The notes: generated by a model from the letters alone, not told the origin. Shown: positions 25,458 to 35,863, counted from the stretch's first letter. The stretch is 64,000 bases of DNA from Fructilactobacillus ixorae (GCF_024029915.1 NZ_CP097478.1:744001-808000), one strand, 5' to 3'. Numbers and translations: made by a program.

Positions 25458-28400
25458 TCATTTTAAGACCACGTTCTTCGTCCCTAACAACGCCTGTAGT
25501 TGGTCCATAACGTCCGAACTGGGATTGACTTGCCATGCCTTTGGCAACAGTTGCCGTTGCTTAGAACTCGCCCAGTATAAAATCACGGGGACCGATCCGG
25601 GATGTGCCTGCAACAGTGCCTGTAAGTGTTGCAATTGCGTGGGTTGCTCTTGGGTCGGGAGAATTTGTAAAAAGAGCCGTTTTGAACCGGTAGTTTGCTG
25701 GTGCACAACGTTTGCAGCTGGTTGGAGTTGGTCCACCACCACCTGTAAGCCCCGACGTTCTTCGACATTACCCGTAACCAGGACTACTTGGTTTGGTTGC
25801 AGCCACTCCTGTGCCGCTTGATAAACGTTCGGAAAGAGGGTTAAATCCACCTCCCCAAATTGATCAGAGGCCGTCACAAAGGCCATTAGTTGGCCTTTTT
25901 TAGTCCGAATGCTCTTGATGTGATTCACTAATAGCACGAGGTTAACGTGTTGTTGTCCCGCACTTAATTGGTTGCTACGTAAGGCGTTCTGCCTCTGTTT
26001 TAGTTGGTCATACCGTTCCACCGGATGCCCAGACAAAAAGGTCCCTAAGTACTCACTTTCGTAGTTAATTTTCTGCCAAGCAGGCCAATCCGCTTTGCGT
26101 TGAATCTCAACCTCCATGCCTGGAATTGAAGCTAACAGGGAGCCCGATAAATCAGCAGCACTGATAAACTTTGGAATCGCTTCGCTCAATTCCCGCCGAT
26201 TATAACCAAACTGATCAAATGCCCCCACTGCAGCGAGGGTTTGTAAGGGTTCCACCTTGCGAAATTTCTGAGGCAGCCGTTGGATCACATCGTTTAGATC
26301 ACGAAAGTCGCCTTCCTCTCTGCGCGTCGTAATGAGGGCTTGCATCAAATCAGAACGTAACCCCTTCACCGCTCGCAAACCAAACCGAATTCCTTGATCT
26401 TGATACGTAAAATCAAGCTCGCTTCGGTTAATGTCTGGCGGTAACACGGAAATGCCATCGTCCTTGGCTTCTTGAATGTAGTTTCTGATCTTAACCTGAT
26501 TACCTAGGACTGAATTCAAGAGAGCGGTGAAAAAGGGCCCAGGAAAGTGAGCCTTCAAATAGGCCAGCTCAACCGCCATTTTACTGTAGGCAACCGCGTG
26601 GGATTTATTAAAACCATAACTTGCAAACTGTTCAATGTAAGCAAACGTCTGCTCCGCCGTTTCCTGTGAATAGCCATTGTGCAAGGATCCTGAAATAAAG
26701 CGTTCCCGCATCGACTCCATTTCTTGATGGTGCTTCTTACTCATGGCTCGTCGTAACACGTCAGCTTGTCCCAGTGAAAAGCCGGCCATCGTGGCGGCCA
26801 ACTGCATTACTTGTTCTTGATAAACAATGATGCCATAGGTTGCGCCCAAAATCTTTTGAATGGCCGCATTTTGGTAATGATATTCTTCTTGCCCATTTTT
26901 CCGTTTAATGAAGGTATCAATGTTTTCCATGGGACCCGGACGATACAAGGCGTTAACCGCCGCAATTAGTTCAAAGCGGTCCGGGTGCATTCGGCGCAGT
27001 ACTTGTTTAATCCCGCTGGATTCAAACTGGAACACGCCGTTGGTTCGACCGGCTTGAAATAGCTCCATAGTCTGCGAATCATTAAGGTCAATTTTAGTCA
27101 CGTCAAAATCGGCATCCAGTTGGTTGTGCACGATTTGTAAAATGTTCGCCATGATGGAGAGGTTCCGTAACCCCAAGAAATCAATTTTTAACAAGCCCAC
27201 ATCTTCAACGTAGTACTTTGAGTATTGGGTCATTAGTAACCCTTCGTTTCCGGCCTGAACCGGCGCCTTTTCCACGATTGGTTGGTCACTTAAGATGACC
27301 CCGGCTGCGTGGGTCGAGTAGTGACGGGGTAAGCCCTCTAACTGTTGGGCCGTTTTAAACAGGGTCGCGTTCAGCGGTTGATCTGCAATTAGGTTTTGTA
27401 ATTTTTGGGACTCCTGTAAAGCGTTGCTTAGGGTTTGGTGCAAATGATTGGGAATCGCGGCGCTCCACTGGTTCATTTGTTCGGGGCGCATTCCAAACAC
27501 CCGGCCCACATCGCGAATTGCTTGCTTGGCCCCGAGGGTCCCAAAGGTAATAATTTGGGCTACGTGGGTGTCACCGTAACGATCATGCACGTACTGCAGA
27601 ATTTCATCACGTTGGTCATCCGGAATATCCATGTCAATATCTGGCATTTGGGCCCGTTCTTCGTTCAAAAATCGTTCAAACAGCAGGTCGTACTTAATTG
27701 GGTCGACATCGGTAATCCGTAAAACATAGGCCACTAACGACCCCGCGGCAGAGCCCCGACCCGGTCCCGTAATAATGTGCTGCTGGTGGGCAAAATTAAT
27801 GACATCCCACACAATCAAAAAGTAGTCGCTAAAACCCATCCGGTCAATGACGTCCAGTTCATGTTGCAACCGCTCGGTATAGGCCGCGGGGGGAGCCTGG
27901 TGCAGTCGGTCGGCTAAGCCCTTCGTACACAACTCCTGGAGGTACGCAATTGCTGACTCCTGATTAGGCGTTTCAAACCGCGGAAGATGCGGTGTTTGCT
28001 TGGGGATGTGCACGTCACAGGCGGCCACAATTTTTTGGTTAACTGTCAACGCCGCCTGAAGGGATTGCTGTTGGTAGGCTTGTTCCACTTCCTGAGCTGG
28101 TCGGAGCCAGTGCTTGCCTAACAGGGCCTGTTGTTCTGGAATTGAACCGAGTGGAGTCCCCGTATCAATGGAACGTAGTACCCGCACGTCAAAGTAATCG
28201 GTAGCTTGTAAGTAATCAACGGCATTTAAGGCCACTAACTCGGTCTGCGTGGCATCTGCCACGGCTTGCCGGGCAGTAATCACAGCAGCAGTGGCATCCA
28301 TTGGGAGGCCGAGTTTGACGGCCTCCGGATCGGCAAGGGCGGTTAAGGTCTGGACGACTTGAATGGCATCGGCGGGCCGGTCATAGTCTAGCAATGATAG

Positions 28401-28790
28401 TGCTTCGCTACTCTCTGGCAGTAACACAAACAGATCCGTTAACCAGTCGGCCATTTGGTCCAGTGTGAGCGCGTCTGATTTTGTCATCGCAAGTGACGAC
28501 AACTGCATTAAATTTTGATAACCGGTTTGATTTTTGGCCAATAGCACCAGTTCGAACTGGTGCTCCGTCAAAACCGTTCCCTGAACCGTTAGCTTTAACC
28601 CGATGATTGGTTTTAACCCCTGCTGCCGGGCTTCCTTTTCAAACGCGACAGCTCCGTACATCACGTTTTGATCGGTTAACGCCACAGCGTTATAACCCTG
28701 CTTCTTTGCAGCGGAAACTAGGTCTGGTAGCTTAGTTGTACTTTGCAATAAGCTGTAGGAACTAATATTTTGTAATGGTGCATACGCCAT
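25458..28790 (-). CDS. dnaE: DNA polymerase III alpha subunit
   Basis: 1110-residue DnaE replicative polymerase. An N-terminal PHP domain (residues ~1-210) is followed by the C-family polymerase core with GPGRGSAAGSLVAY and the catalytic PDIDMDIPDDQRDEI, then a helix-hairpin-helix region and a C-terminal OB fold (~960-1040). The length and the absence of an exonuclease domain separate it from PolC. In Firmicutes DnaE extends primers before handing over to PolC. An extended -10 promoter precedes it. Confidence 0.97.
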   Translation of the reverse strand: MAYAPLQNISSYSLLQSTTKLPDLVSAAKKQGYNAVALTDQNVMYGAVAFEKEARQQGLKPIIGLKLTVQGTVLTEHQFELVLLAKNQTGYQNLMQLSSLAMTKSDALTLDQMADWLTDLFVLLPESSEALSLLDYDRPADAIQVVQTLTALADPEAVKLGLPMDATAAVITARQAVADATQTELVALNAVDYLQATDYFDVRVLRSIDTGTPLGSIPEQQALLGKHWLRPAQEVEQAYQQQSLQAALTVNQKIVAACDVHIPKQTPHLPRFETPNQESAIAYLQELCTKGLADRLHQAPPAAYTERLQHELDVIDRMGFSDYFLIVWDVINFAHQQHIITGPGRGSAAGSLVAYVLRITDVDPIKYDLLFERFLNEERAQMPDIDMDIPDDQRDEILQYVHDRYGDTHVAQIITFGTLGAKQAIRDVGRVFGMRPEQMNQWSAAIPNHLHQTLSNALQESQKLQNLIADQPLNATLFKTAQQLEGLPRHYSTHAAGVILSDQPIVEKAPVQAGNEGLLMTQYSKYYVEDVGLLKIDFLGLRNLSIMANILQIVHNQLDADFDVTKIDLNDSQTMELFQAGRTNGVFQFESSGIKQVLRRMHPDRFELIAAVNALYRPGPMENIDTFIKRKNGQEEYHYQNAAIQKILGATYGIIVYQEQVMQLAATMAGFSLGQADVLRRAMSKKHHQEMESMRERFISGSLHNGYSQETAEQTFAYIEQFASYGFNKSHAVAYSKMAVELAYLKAHFPGPFFTALLNSVLGNQVKIRNYIQEAKDDGISVLPPDINRSELDFTYQDQGIRFGLRAVKGLRSDLMQALITTRREEGDFRDLNDVIQRLPQKFRKVEPLQTLAAVGAFDQFGYNRRELSEAIPKFISAADLSGSLLASIPGMEVEIQRKADWPAWQKINYESEYLGTFLSGHPVERYDQLKQRQNALRSNQLSAGQQHVNLVLLVNHIKSIRTKKGQLMAFVTASDQFGEVDLTLFPNVYQAAQEWLQPNQVVLVTGNVEERRGLQVVVDQLQPAANVVHQQTTGSKRLFLQILPTQEQPTQLQHLQALLQAHPGSVPVILYWASSKQRQLLPKAWQVNPSSDVMDQLQALLGTKNVVLK

Positions 28791-28826
28791 CAGCGACCGC
28801 TCCCTTCGTTAATTTGCTTCTTCTTA

Positions 28827-28835
28827 ATTATAGCA
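28827..28835 (-). promoter_or_regulatory. dnaE: Extended -10 promoter of dnaE
   Basis: TGCTATAAT on the minus strand, 37 bp before the dnaE start. Confidence 0.65.
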
Positions 28836-28870
28836 GACCGCCGCGAACTTCCTTTTCTCCCGTCTCCTAA

Positions 28871-28898
28871 TTGCAATTTTAATAATTAGTGATACACT
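28871..28898 (+). promoter_or_regulatory. Promoter of the DUF2929 gene
   Basis: TTGCAA (28871-28876) and TACACT (28893-28898), 16 bp apart, with a TG one base before the -10 box. They lie 27 bp upstream of the start codon. Confidence 0.6.
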
Positions 28899-28924
28899 AC
28901 TAGTGAATAAAGGAGTGGATATCA

Positions 28925-29113
28925 ATGCGCATTATTGCTACAAATTTAACAACGCTCTTATGGGGTGTGCTCTACGGTGAAGTCATTGGGTACATCGGAG
29001 CCGCCCTGTTGCAAACTCCGTTTACGACAACGGTCGCACTCGATGTGGCAATTGTAGGAGCCATCGTTGCCCTGATCGGGGTCAACGTTATCAAATTCGT
29101 GATGAAACCGTAA
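28925..29113 (+). CDS. Small DUF2929 (YjzD-like) membrane protein
   Basis: 62-residue protein with two membrane segments (about 5-30 and 36-60) separated by a short loop, matching the DUF2929/YjzD family often encoded near dnaE or fabH in Firmicutes. Function unknown. The ATG follows AAAGGAGTG. One of the few plus-strand genes in this part; it has its own promoter and ends at a terminator shared with the convergent nif3-like gene. Confidence 0.85.
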   Translation: MRIIATNLTTLLWGVLYGEVIGYIGAALLQTPFTTTVALDVAIVGAIVALIGVNVIKFVMKP

Positions 29114-29118
29114 CTATT

Positions 29119-29150
29119 AAAAAACCTGGAAATTAATTTCCAGGTTTTTT
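29119..29150. terminator. Bidirectional terminator between DUF2929 and nif3-like genes
   Basis: A 14-bp perfect stem (29119-29132 with 29137-29150, arm AAAAAACCTGGAAA) with a 4-base loop and A/T tracts on both sides, placed between convergent genes. Confidence 0.9.
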
Positions 29151-29960
29151 TTATTGAAATTGAAACGGATCGGTATTAAGTTCCGATTCTAAGACCGTAA
29201 TTTCCCAATGTGCCTCAGCTTTCCACTGGTCAAATAAATCACGAAGACGCGGTTTGCAGATGCTTTCGATGTGATGTCCCGGATCAAGCGCCGTTAAGCC
29301 CGTGGCTAACAAATCCTGTGCCGTATGGTAAAACAGATCGCCCGTGATGTAAACATCCGCATGCTGGGCCAGAGCCGCTGGATAAAATTTACCCCCACTA
29401 CCGCCTAAAATGGCCACCCGCTGCACCACTTGCTTTGGATCAAAACTTACGACCCGGATCCCACGCAGGTTAAACCGCTCCCGACAGCGAGTTGCCAGTT
29501 CCGTTAAGGTCATGGGCTGGGGCAACATGCCGACCCGCCCCATAGCAAGTTCTGGTTCGTCATCCTGTTGTTCGTGTTCAACCAAACCCGTCGTTTGCTC
29601 TAATCCCAGAGTGGCTGCTAACCAATCATTCATGCCCCCCGGTGCATTATCCAGGTTGGTGTGGGCCGCATAAACCGTAATATTATGCTTTAATAACTCC
29701 GCATACATTGCATTTTGGGGGTTAGCCAAATCTAAATTCGTGGCGGGCCGAAACATTACCGGATGGTGGGCAAAGATAAAATCAACGTTGCAAACGATGG
29801 CTTCTTGTACCACCTCTGGCCGCACGTCGAGCGTTGTCATCATTTGATGTACCACAGCCTCTCGATCACCTAACTGAAAACCGGTAGGATCCCCTGGTTC
29901 TTTAAACGTTAACGGGGCAAATTGTTCAAAGCGGTCAATAATTTCACTAACCTTTGTCAT
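29151..29960 (-). CDS. Nif3-like dinuclear metal centre protein
   Basis: 269-residue member of the Nif3/YqfO family, which binds two metal ions; it is sometimes described as a GTP cyclohydrolase I type 2 homologue. Metal ligands are visible in FIFAHHPVMF, YAAHTNLDNAPGGMND and DPGHHIES. This is the short form without the inserted PII-like domain. The ATG at 29960 follows AGGAGG and overlaps trmK by 14 bp; the pairing trmK-nif3 after rpoD is common in Bacillota. Cellular role uncertain. Confidence 0.92.
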   Translation of the reverse strand: MTKVSEIIDRFEQFAPLTFKEPGDPTGFQLGDREAVVHQMMTTLDVRPEVVQEAIVCNVDFIFAHHPVMFRPATNLDLANPQNAMYAELLKHNITVYAAHTNLDNAPGGMNDWLAATLGLEQTTGLVEHEQQDDEPELAMGRVGMLPQPMTLTELATRCRERFNLRGIRVVSFDPKQVVQRVAILGGSGGKFYPAALAQHADVYITGDLFYHTAQDLLATGLTALDPGHHIESICKPRLRDLFDQWKAEAHWEITVLESELNTDPFQFQ

Positions 29961-30651
29961 TAAGTACCTCCTGAATGGCTGTAATGCGAGCTTGCATCGC
30001 CGCCATTTTAGCCACGGGTTGCTTTCGAGAAGCTTGCAACCGCCGCAAAATAAGTTCACTCTTGTGGAGCCGCTCCTGCCATTTGTGGCGAAAAATCGCA
30101 CTCCGTTCCCTAACTAAGTACGGGCCAAACTCCAACTCCGTTTTGGTTAATGCGGGTGGATTAGGCAAAAATTCAGCCCGCAACATTTCGTAAAAGTGCC
30201 CAGCATCTTCGACGAGTTGTTCAGCCGTAATCTGATAGTGATTAGCTTGCAACCACCGGCGCAAGACGTTTTCATCGACATTTGGCTGCAACACCAAGAC
30301 CGGATGCTGCCGTAACTGCGCTTGGCCTCGCGTCAGGATTTCCGTAATCAGTTCGCCCCCCATGCCGGCGATTACAATCACGTCCACCTGTTCGTCGGGA
30401 GCAAGGACTGTTAGTCCGTCCCCTAACCGCGCCTGCATTACGGCTTCTAAACCTAGTTTGGTAATTTCGCGCTGCGCGTTTGCTAACGGGCCCTGGCGGA
30501 CCTCGCCCGCAATCGCCGTCTGAATCACTTGGCGTTGCAACAAATAGGCCGGTAAATAAGCATGGTCAGAGCCAATGTCCACTAACTTAGGCACCGACGG
30601 AACTAAGGCGGCCACCGCTTGCAATCGTTTGGATAGGTGTTGAATTGTCAT
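29947..30651 (-). CDS. trmK: tRNA (adenine(22)-N(1))-methyltransferase
   Basis: 234-residue SAM-dependent methyltransferase that makes m1A22 in tRNA. The SAM-binding motif is KLVDIGSDHAYLPAYL (about residue 20) and the catalytic-region motif is VIAGMGGELITEIL. A C-terminal coiled coil (about 165-230) fits the family. The ATG at 30651 sits a few bases after GGAGG. The rpoD terminator lies within 15 bp upstream, so expression probably relies on read-through. Confidence 0.94.
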   Translation of the reverse strand: MTIQHLSKRLQAVAALVPSVPKLVDIGSDHAYLPAYLLQRQVIQTAIAGEVRQGPLANAQREITKLGLEAVMQARLGDGLTVLAPDEQVDVIVIAGMGGELITEILTRGQAQLRQHPVLVLQPNVDENVLRRWLQANHYQITAEQLVEDAGHFYEMLRAEFLPNPPALTKTELEFGPYLVRERSAIFRHKWQERLHKSELILRRLQASRKQPVAKMAAMQARITAIQEVLNDKG

Positions 30652-30665
30652 ACTTCCTCCCGGCA

Positions 30666-30699
30666 AAAAAACAGGGATCCCCATGGATCTCTGTTTTTT
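30666..30699 (-). terminator. Intrinsic terminator after rpoD
   Basis: A 15-pair stem (30666-30680 with 30685-30699, one G-U) with a 4-base loop and a T run on the minus strand. Confidence 0.85.
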
Positions 30700-30701
30700 A
30701 A

Positions 30702-31907
30702 TTAATCTAAAAAGTCTTTCAATTGTTTACTGCGAGATGGGTGCCGTAACTTGCGTAACGCCTTTGCCTCAATTTGCCGAATTCGTTCTCGCGTTACCCC
30801 AAAGACCTTACCAACTTCTTCTAACGTCCGGGTCCGACCATCGTCAAGCCCAAACCGAAGTCGTAAGACATTTTCTTCTCGGTCCGTAAGAGTGTCTAAA
30901 ACCCCTTCTAACTGTTCTTTCAATAGTTCATACGAAGCATGGTCTTCGGGACTGGTAGCCTCTTTATCTTCGATGAAATCGCCAAGGTGGGAGTCATCCT
31001 CTTCCCCAATCGGCGTTTCTAAGGATACGGGTTCCTGAGAAATCTTCAGAATGTTACGAACCTTGGCGGTTGGCATGTCCATTTCTGCGCCAATTTCAAT
31101 GGGAAGTGGTTCGCGACCAAGGTCTTGCAATAACTGCCGTTGGACCCGAATTAACTTGTTAATGGTCTCAACCATGTGGACTGGAATCCGAATCGTGCGA
31201 GCTTGATCAGCAATCGCCCGGGTAATCGCCTGGCGAATCCACCAAGTAGCATACGTTGAGAATTTAAAACCCTTGCGGTAATCAAACTTTTCAACGGCCT
31301 TCATGAGACCCATGTTTCCTTCTTGAATTAAGTCTAAGAACTGCATACCCCGACCAACGTAACGTTTAGCAATCGAAACAACCAATCGTAAGTTGGCTTC
31401 GGCGAGCTCCTGCTTGGCTTCCTCGTCGCCTTCTTCGATTCGAAGGGCTAACTGCACTTCTTGGTCAGCAGTTAGCAATGGGACCCGCCCAATTTCTTTC
31501 AGGTACATCCGAACGGGATCGTTGATCTTAACCCCTTGCGAGCTCGAGGCATTCTTCAGTTCCTTTTGGGTAACCTTTTTAGCGGCTTCTAAGGCCCGGG
31601 GATCCGGTTCTCCGTGTTCGTCAACGATGCTAATTCCATCGTCTTCGACCTTTTCTAACAACTCATTCATTTGTTTCTTCTTCAGATCAAAGGGAACTTG
31701 AAGTTCTGATTCCAAGGTTGCATACGTGACATGCCCAATTTTTTTATATTTCTTCACTAAAGCTTGGTAAACCTTGTGGTACCCGTCTTGATCAAACTCT
31801 TTTTTCAGATCCTGATTCAGTCGTTCCTGCTTTGCAGCGGTGGTACTTTTTGCTTTGGGAGTCGCTTTTTTTAGTTCTGCGTTTTTACGTGCTTTTCGTT
31901 CTGCCAT
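30702..31907 (-). CDS. rpoD: Primary RNA polymerase sigma factor (SigA)
   Basis: 401-residue housekeeping sigma-70. An N-terminal Lys/Ala-rich extension and region 1.1 (to about 110) precede region 1.2 ([17 protein letters not shown]), region 2 ([26 protein letters not shown], key residues) with the -10-reading [17 protein letters not shown], region 3, and region 4 ([21 protein letters not shown]) that reads the -35 box. It follows dnaG by 17 bp, the classic macromolecular synthesis unit. Recognition of TGnTATAAT promoters seen across the window is consistent with this factor. Confidence 0.98.
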   Translation of the reverse strand: MAERKARKNAELKKATPKAKSTTAAKQERLNQDLKKEFDQDGYHKVYQALVKKYKKIGHVTYATLESELQVPFDLKKKQMNELLEKVEDDGISIVDEHGEPDPRALEAAKKVTQKELKNASSSQGVKINDPVRMYLKEIGRVPLLTADQEVQLALRIEEGDEEAKQELAEANLRLVVSIAKRYVGRGMQFLDLIQEGNMGLMKAVEKFDYRKGFKFSTYATWWIRQAITRAIADQARTIRIPVHMVETINKLIRVQRQLLQDLGREPLPIEIGAEMDMPTAKVRNILKISQEPVSLETPIGEEDDSHLGDFIEDKEATSPEDHASYELLKEQLEGVLDTLTDREENVLRLRFGLDDGRTRTLEEVGKVFGVTRERIRQIEAKALRKLRHPSRSKQLKDFLD

Positions 31908-31924
31908 TTAAATTCCTCCCCGGT

Positions 31925-33757
31925 TTAATCGTCAGTTGCCTTGAGCCGATCTAACTCTTGTTGGAGCTTAATCAAATCGGTCGCGAGTTTGAGTTGTTGT
32001 AATTCATTCCCCGTTTGCTCGGCAACTGCAAATTCATGTTTTAAAGTCTTGATTTGCGCGGTTAACGGCGCATCCTGTTGTATTATTTTAACACAATCAG
32101 CAACTGCCTGGGCACTATAGTAATCGTAAGCTGGTGTCATTTCTAACTCCGCTAAGACCGATTGTAGGTGCCGTTCCCCCACAAAATCGTTAAACTCAGC
32201 AGAATCATATTCAGCATGCTGGCGGAAAAATTCCTGCGCAAACAAGTAGAGTTGTTGATAATCATCGTGTACGAAGTTAAATTCGGGCCGATTAATCACC
32301 TGGGTCCACACGTTTGAATCATGGAGCATCGCCGTTAATAGCTGCCGTTCGGCGTTTTCAACCCGCGAATACCGGGGTTGTTCCCGCTGCTGGGGTGTAG
32401 CTCGTGGCGGGGTGTCCTTTGCATGAGCGGGCCGTTGTTCATGTTCTAAGCGCTGGCGGTCTTGATCACACTGCTCTTGCAGGCTAGCAAGCCCCAAATC
32501 CAAATCAGTAGCTAAGTCCTTTAGGTAGACGGTTCGTTCCACCGAACTATCCAGCCTGGCAATTAACCGCGTTGCTTGTTGGGCATAGTCAATCCGCTCT
32601 GCTTCATTGCTAAGGTTGAACTGCGTCCGTAAGTACCGCAAGCGAAATTTAATGACCGGTTCCCGACCGCTTTTGACGATGCTTTGAAAGCCAGCCGCCC
32701 CAAATTCACGCCGGTATTCATCAGGGTCCATCCCATTTGGAATCTGAATGACTCCAATTTGGAATTGCTTGGTCTGTTCTAATAGAGTTACCGCCCGCGC
32801 GATTGCTTTTTGTCCGGGAGTGTCACCATCGTAAAAAATGTCAATGTGATCGGTGACCCGCTTCAAATCATAAATTTGTTCTTCGGTCAGACTGGTTCCC
32901 ATGGAAGCTACTCCGTTCTCAATGCCAGCCTGCGTCGCAGAAATCACGTCCATGAAACCCTCAAACAAAATCAGCCGGTGTTTTTGCCGCGCTGCCTGGC
33001 GGGCTGGCGCATAGTTATATAAAACCCGCCGCTTGTTAAAGATTGCCGTTTCCGGACTATTTAAGTACTTTGGCGCGTTATCATCCGGTTGCAACAGGCG
33101 CCCGGAGAAGCCCACGATGGCTCCGGTTAGGTTCGCAATTGGAAACATCAACCGGTTCGAGAACCGGTCTTTCAAATTCCCCTGTTGATCTTCGACGAAC
33201 ATCCCGGTCTTGCGCAACGTTTGATAATCCGTTTTCCGTTCGGCAAAGAAGGACTGGAGCACTTGATTGCCGGGCGCGTACCCCAGGTTAAAACGGTCAA
33301 TCATTTCCGGACTAATCTGGCGCTTTTTTAGGTAAGCCCGGGCTGATTCTCCCAGTTTCGTATTAACCAAGATGTGGTGATACAACTGGGCGGCTTCCTG
33401 ATGAGCAGCAATTAACGGTTGTTGCTGCTGGTGTTTCGGATTGGGTGCTTGGGTCGTGACCCCCGCTGGCAACTCAATTCCATCATCCTTCGCCACTGCT
33501 TCCACTGCTTCGGGAAAGGAGAGCCCCTTTAAATCCATTAAAAAGGTAAAAACATTCCCCCCCCGACCGCAACTAAAACAGTGAAAAATTTGTTTGCCTT
33601 CATTTACCGAAAACGAGGCGGTCCGTTCTTCGTGAAAGGGACATAAGCCAAACAAGTTTTGCCCCGCTTTTTTTAACTGAACGTACTTACTGACCACGTC
33701 CGTAATGTTGGTACTGGTCCGCACCCGTTCAACAAAGTCTTCTGGCAACTTTGGCAT
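31925..33757 (-). CDS. dnaG: DNA primase
   Basis: 610-residue primase that makes RNA primers for replication. The N-terminal CHC2 zinc domain is CPFHEERTASF...FHCFSCGRGG (about residues 40-65). The TOPRIM core has LFEGFMDVISATQ and FYDGDTPGQKA. The C-terminal helical part (~440-610) would bind the DnaB-type helicase. The ATG at 33757 is preferred over an ATG 12 bp upstream that overlaps the AAGGA site. It lies 27 bp after glyS. Confidence 0.97.
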   Translation of the reverse strand: MPKLPEDFVERVRTSTNITDVVSKYVQLKKAGQNLFGLCPFHEERTASFSVNEGKQIFHCFSCGRGGNVFTFLMDLKGLSFPEAVEAVAKDDGIELPAGVTTQAPNPKHQQQQPLIAAHQEAAQLYHHILVNTKLGESARAYLKKRQISPEMIDRFNLGYAPGNQVLQSFFAERKTDYQTLRKTGMFVEDQQGNLKDRFSNRLMFPIANLTGAIVGFSGRLLQPDDNAPKYLNSPETAIFNKRRVLYNYAPARQAARQKHRLILFEGFMDVISATQAGIENGVASMGTSLTEEQIYDLKRVTDHIDIFYDGDTPGQKAIARAVTLLEQTKQFQIGVIQIPNGMDPDEYRREFGAAGFQSIVKSGREPVIKFRLRYLRTQFNLSNEAERIDYAQQATRLIARLDSSVERTVYLKDLATDLDLGLASLQEQCDQDRQRLEHEQRPAHAKDTPPRATPQQREQPRYSRVENAERQLLTAMLHDSNVWTQVINRPEFNFVHDDYQQLYLFAQEFFRQHAEYDSAEFNDFVGERHLQSVLAELEMTPAYDYYSAQAVADCVKIIQQDAPLTAQIKTLKHEFAVAEQTGNELQQLKLATDLIKLQQELDRLKATDD

Positions 33758-33784
33758 GTTGGTCACCATCCTTCACTTGGCTTT

Positions 33785-35863
33785 TTACTTTACCATGACC
33801 GCTTCTACGTCAGCAAAATGCTGAATTAAAGCCGCTAATTGCTGCATTTCCGTTAGTCGATTCTGCCGAACGGCCGGATCCTTGGTCATGATCATCGTTG
33901 CATCAAAATAACTGGCAATCACGGTTCGCAAATCTGCCAACGCTGCATAAGCGGCTGCGGCTGGCAGGGTAACAAAATTCTGCTGGAGTTGCTTGACTGC
34001 GGTATCCATTGCTTGTTCAGCTTCGTTTTCAAACAAGGCGGGATTAACCTCGTTATCAGCTAATGGGGCATCGGCCTGTGCTGCAATCCGAGTTACCCGG
34101 GTCAAGGCTTCAATGACTGCTTTAAAATCAGCCTGGTCATGTGCAGTTCGTAACGTTAGCGCACTCTGTTCATTGTAGTTAATGTCGGTACTGGTAGCCG
34201 CAACCGCCGCATTGACAAGGTCATAACTGACCCCTGTATCCTTGAGCTCCTTTTTAATCCGTTCCTTAATAAACGCAATCACGTCAGTAAAGACGGGCGT
34301 TTGGTCAACCTTAGGCAGGACAGCCTGCTCTGTTTCCGCTGTCACAATCGCTTCTAATAACGGATGCAGTGGTAGGGTCCACTGTCGATCCGTCACGATG
34401 CGCACAATTCCAGTTGCTTGGCGTCGAAGTGCATAGGGATCGTTAGACCCACTGGGGATCATTCCAGCAGCAAAGAAGGTCATGATACTATCCAACTTGT
34501 CAGCAACCGCTAACACCGCTCCGACCGGGGATGCCGGTAGGGCACCATCCGCAGCAATTGGTTGATAGTGTTCCCGGATGGCCTGAGCGACCTCTGGATC
34601 CTCACCCTGTAACAGCGCGTACTTCTCCCCCATAATCCCTTGTAATTCAGAAAATTCACCAACCATCCCAGTTACAAGGTCAAACTTATAGATGGAAGCG
34701 GCCCGGTCGAGGTGGGTCAACTGGCGCTTCGTGAGCCCCACCCGTTCACCAATTAAACGGGCAATCACCTGAACTCGTTGCATTTTGGCATACATCGATG
34801 AAATCTGATCATGGAAGGTCACGTCCTTGAGCTTCTGCACGAAGTAATCGAGGTCATGTTGCTGGTCTTCCTGGTAGAAGAATTCCGCATCATACAAACG
34901 AGCAGCCAGAACCTTTTCGTTTCCCGTAATGACGTTATCAAGGTACTCACCGTTTCCGTTACGAACGGAAACAAAGTGGGGCAATAAGTTACCGGCTTGA
35001 TCCTCCACGGCAAAGAACCGTTGGTGATTGCGCATGGAAGTAATCAAAACTTCCTTCGGAATGGCTAAAAAGCGGGGGTCAAAATCACCAGCAAAGCTGG
35101 TCGGCCATTCCACCAAGTTATTAACTTCTTCCAATAAATCAGTTTCGACGGGAATCTGCCAATCATGTTCATCGGCAATAGCCGCAATTTGAGCTTTGAT
35201 TTTAACTTTGCGTTTGGCCGCATCGGCAATGACAAATTCTTGTTCTAAAGCCGGTTCGTAATCGGAGCCCTTCCTTAAGGCAACCGGATTACCTAAGAAG
35301 CGGTGTCCGTAGGTTGTCCGCCCCGCCCGGACGTTTACAATCTCTAACGGTAAGACCTCTTCATCGAGGAGGGCTACCAACCATTTGATGGGTCGAACAA
35401 ATTGAAAGTGGTTCGTCCCCCACTTCATCATGGTTGGAAAGTTAAGGGACTTAATCACGTCGACTAACCCGAGTAAGACCTCCCCCACCGGCTTACCGGT
35501 GACGTGTTTATTGACAAACACGTAGTCCGTTCCCTTGACCGTTTTAAAGGTGATGGCGTCTGGCGTAACTCCTTGGCCCTTTGTAAACCCAAGGGCCGCT
35601 TTACTCCAGCTACCGTCCTCATTTTGTGCGATTCGCTTGGCCGGCCCCTTGACCTCTTCATCAATATCGGGCTGCTTAGTGGCTAAACCAGTAATTTGAA
35701 GGGCCAACCGCCGGGGCGTCGAAAAGGGTTTAATGTGTTCGTAACTAATGCGTTCGGCTTGCAGAAATTGTTCCACCTTGGTCATTAGCTGGTGGATGCT
35801 TGGGGTTACAACGTGCGCAGGCATTTCCTCTAAGCCAATCTCTAATAGAAAATCACGTGTCAT
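33785..35863 (-). CDS. glyS: Glycyl-tRNA synthetase beta subunit
   Basis: 692-residue beta subunit of the bacterial alpha2beta2 glycyl-tRNA synthetase; it binds and helps recognise tRNA-Gly. It begins [16 protein letters not shown] and has an HD-like domain in the middle and an ArgRS-type anticodon-binding C-terminus. Its start overlaps the glyQ stop (TAATG), so the subunits are translationally coupled and both lie under the glycine T-box. Confidence 0.97.
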   Translation of the reverse strand: MTRDFLLEIGLEEMPAHVVTPSIHQLMTKVEQFLQAERISYEHIKPFSTPRRLALQITGLATKQPDIDEEVKGPAKRIAQNEDGSWSKAALGFTKGQGVTPDAITFKTVKGTDYVFVNKHVTGKPVGEVLLGLVDVIKSLNFPTMMKWGTNHFQFVRPIKWLVALLDEEVLPLEIVNVRAGRTTYGHRFLGNPVALRKGSDYEPALEQEFVIADAAKRKVKIKAQIAAIADEHDWQIPVETDLLEEVNNLVEWPTSFAGDFDPRFLAIPKEVLITSMRNHQRFFAVEDQAGNLLPHFVSVRNGNGEYLDNVITGNEKVLAARLYDAEFFYQEDQQHDLDYFVQKLKDVTFHDQISSMYAKMQRVQVIARLIGERVGLTKRQLTHLDRAASIYKFDLVTGMVGEFSELQGIMGEKYALLQGEDPEVAQAIREHYQPIAADGALPASPVGAVLAVADKLDSIMTFFAAGMIPSGSNDPYALRRQATGIVRIVTDRQWTLPLHPLLEAIVTAETEQAVLPKVDQTPVFTDVIAFIKERIKKELKDTGVSYDLVNAAVAATSTDINYNEQSALTLRTAHDQADFKAVIEALTRVTRIAAQADAPLADNEVNPALFENEAEQAMDTAVKQLQQNFVTLPAAAAYAALADLRTVIASYFDATMIMTKDPAVRQNRLTEMQQLAALIQHFADVEAVMVK

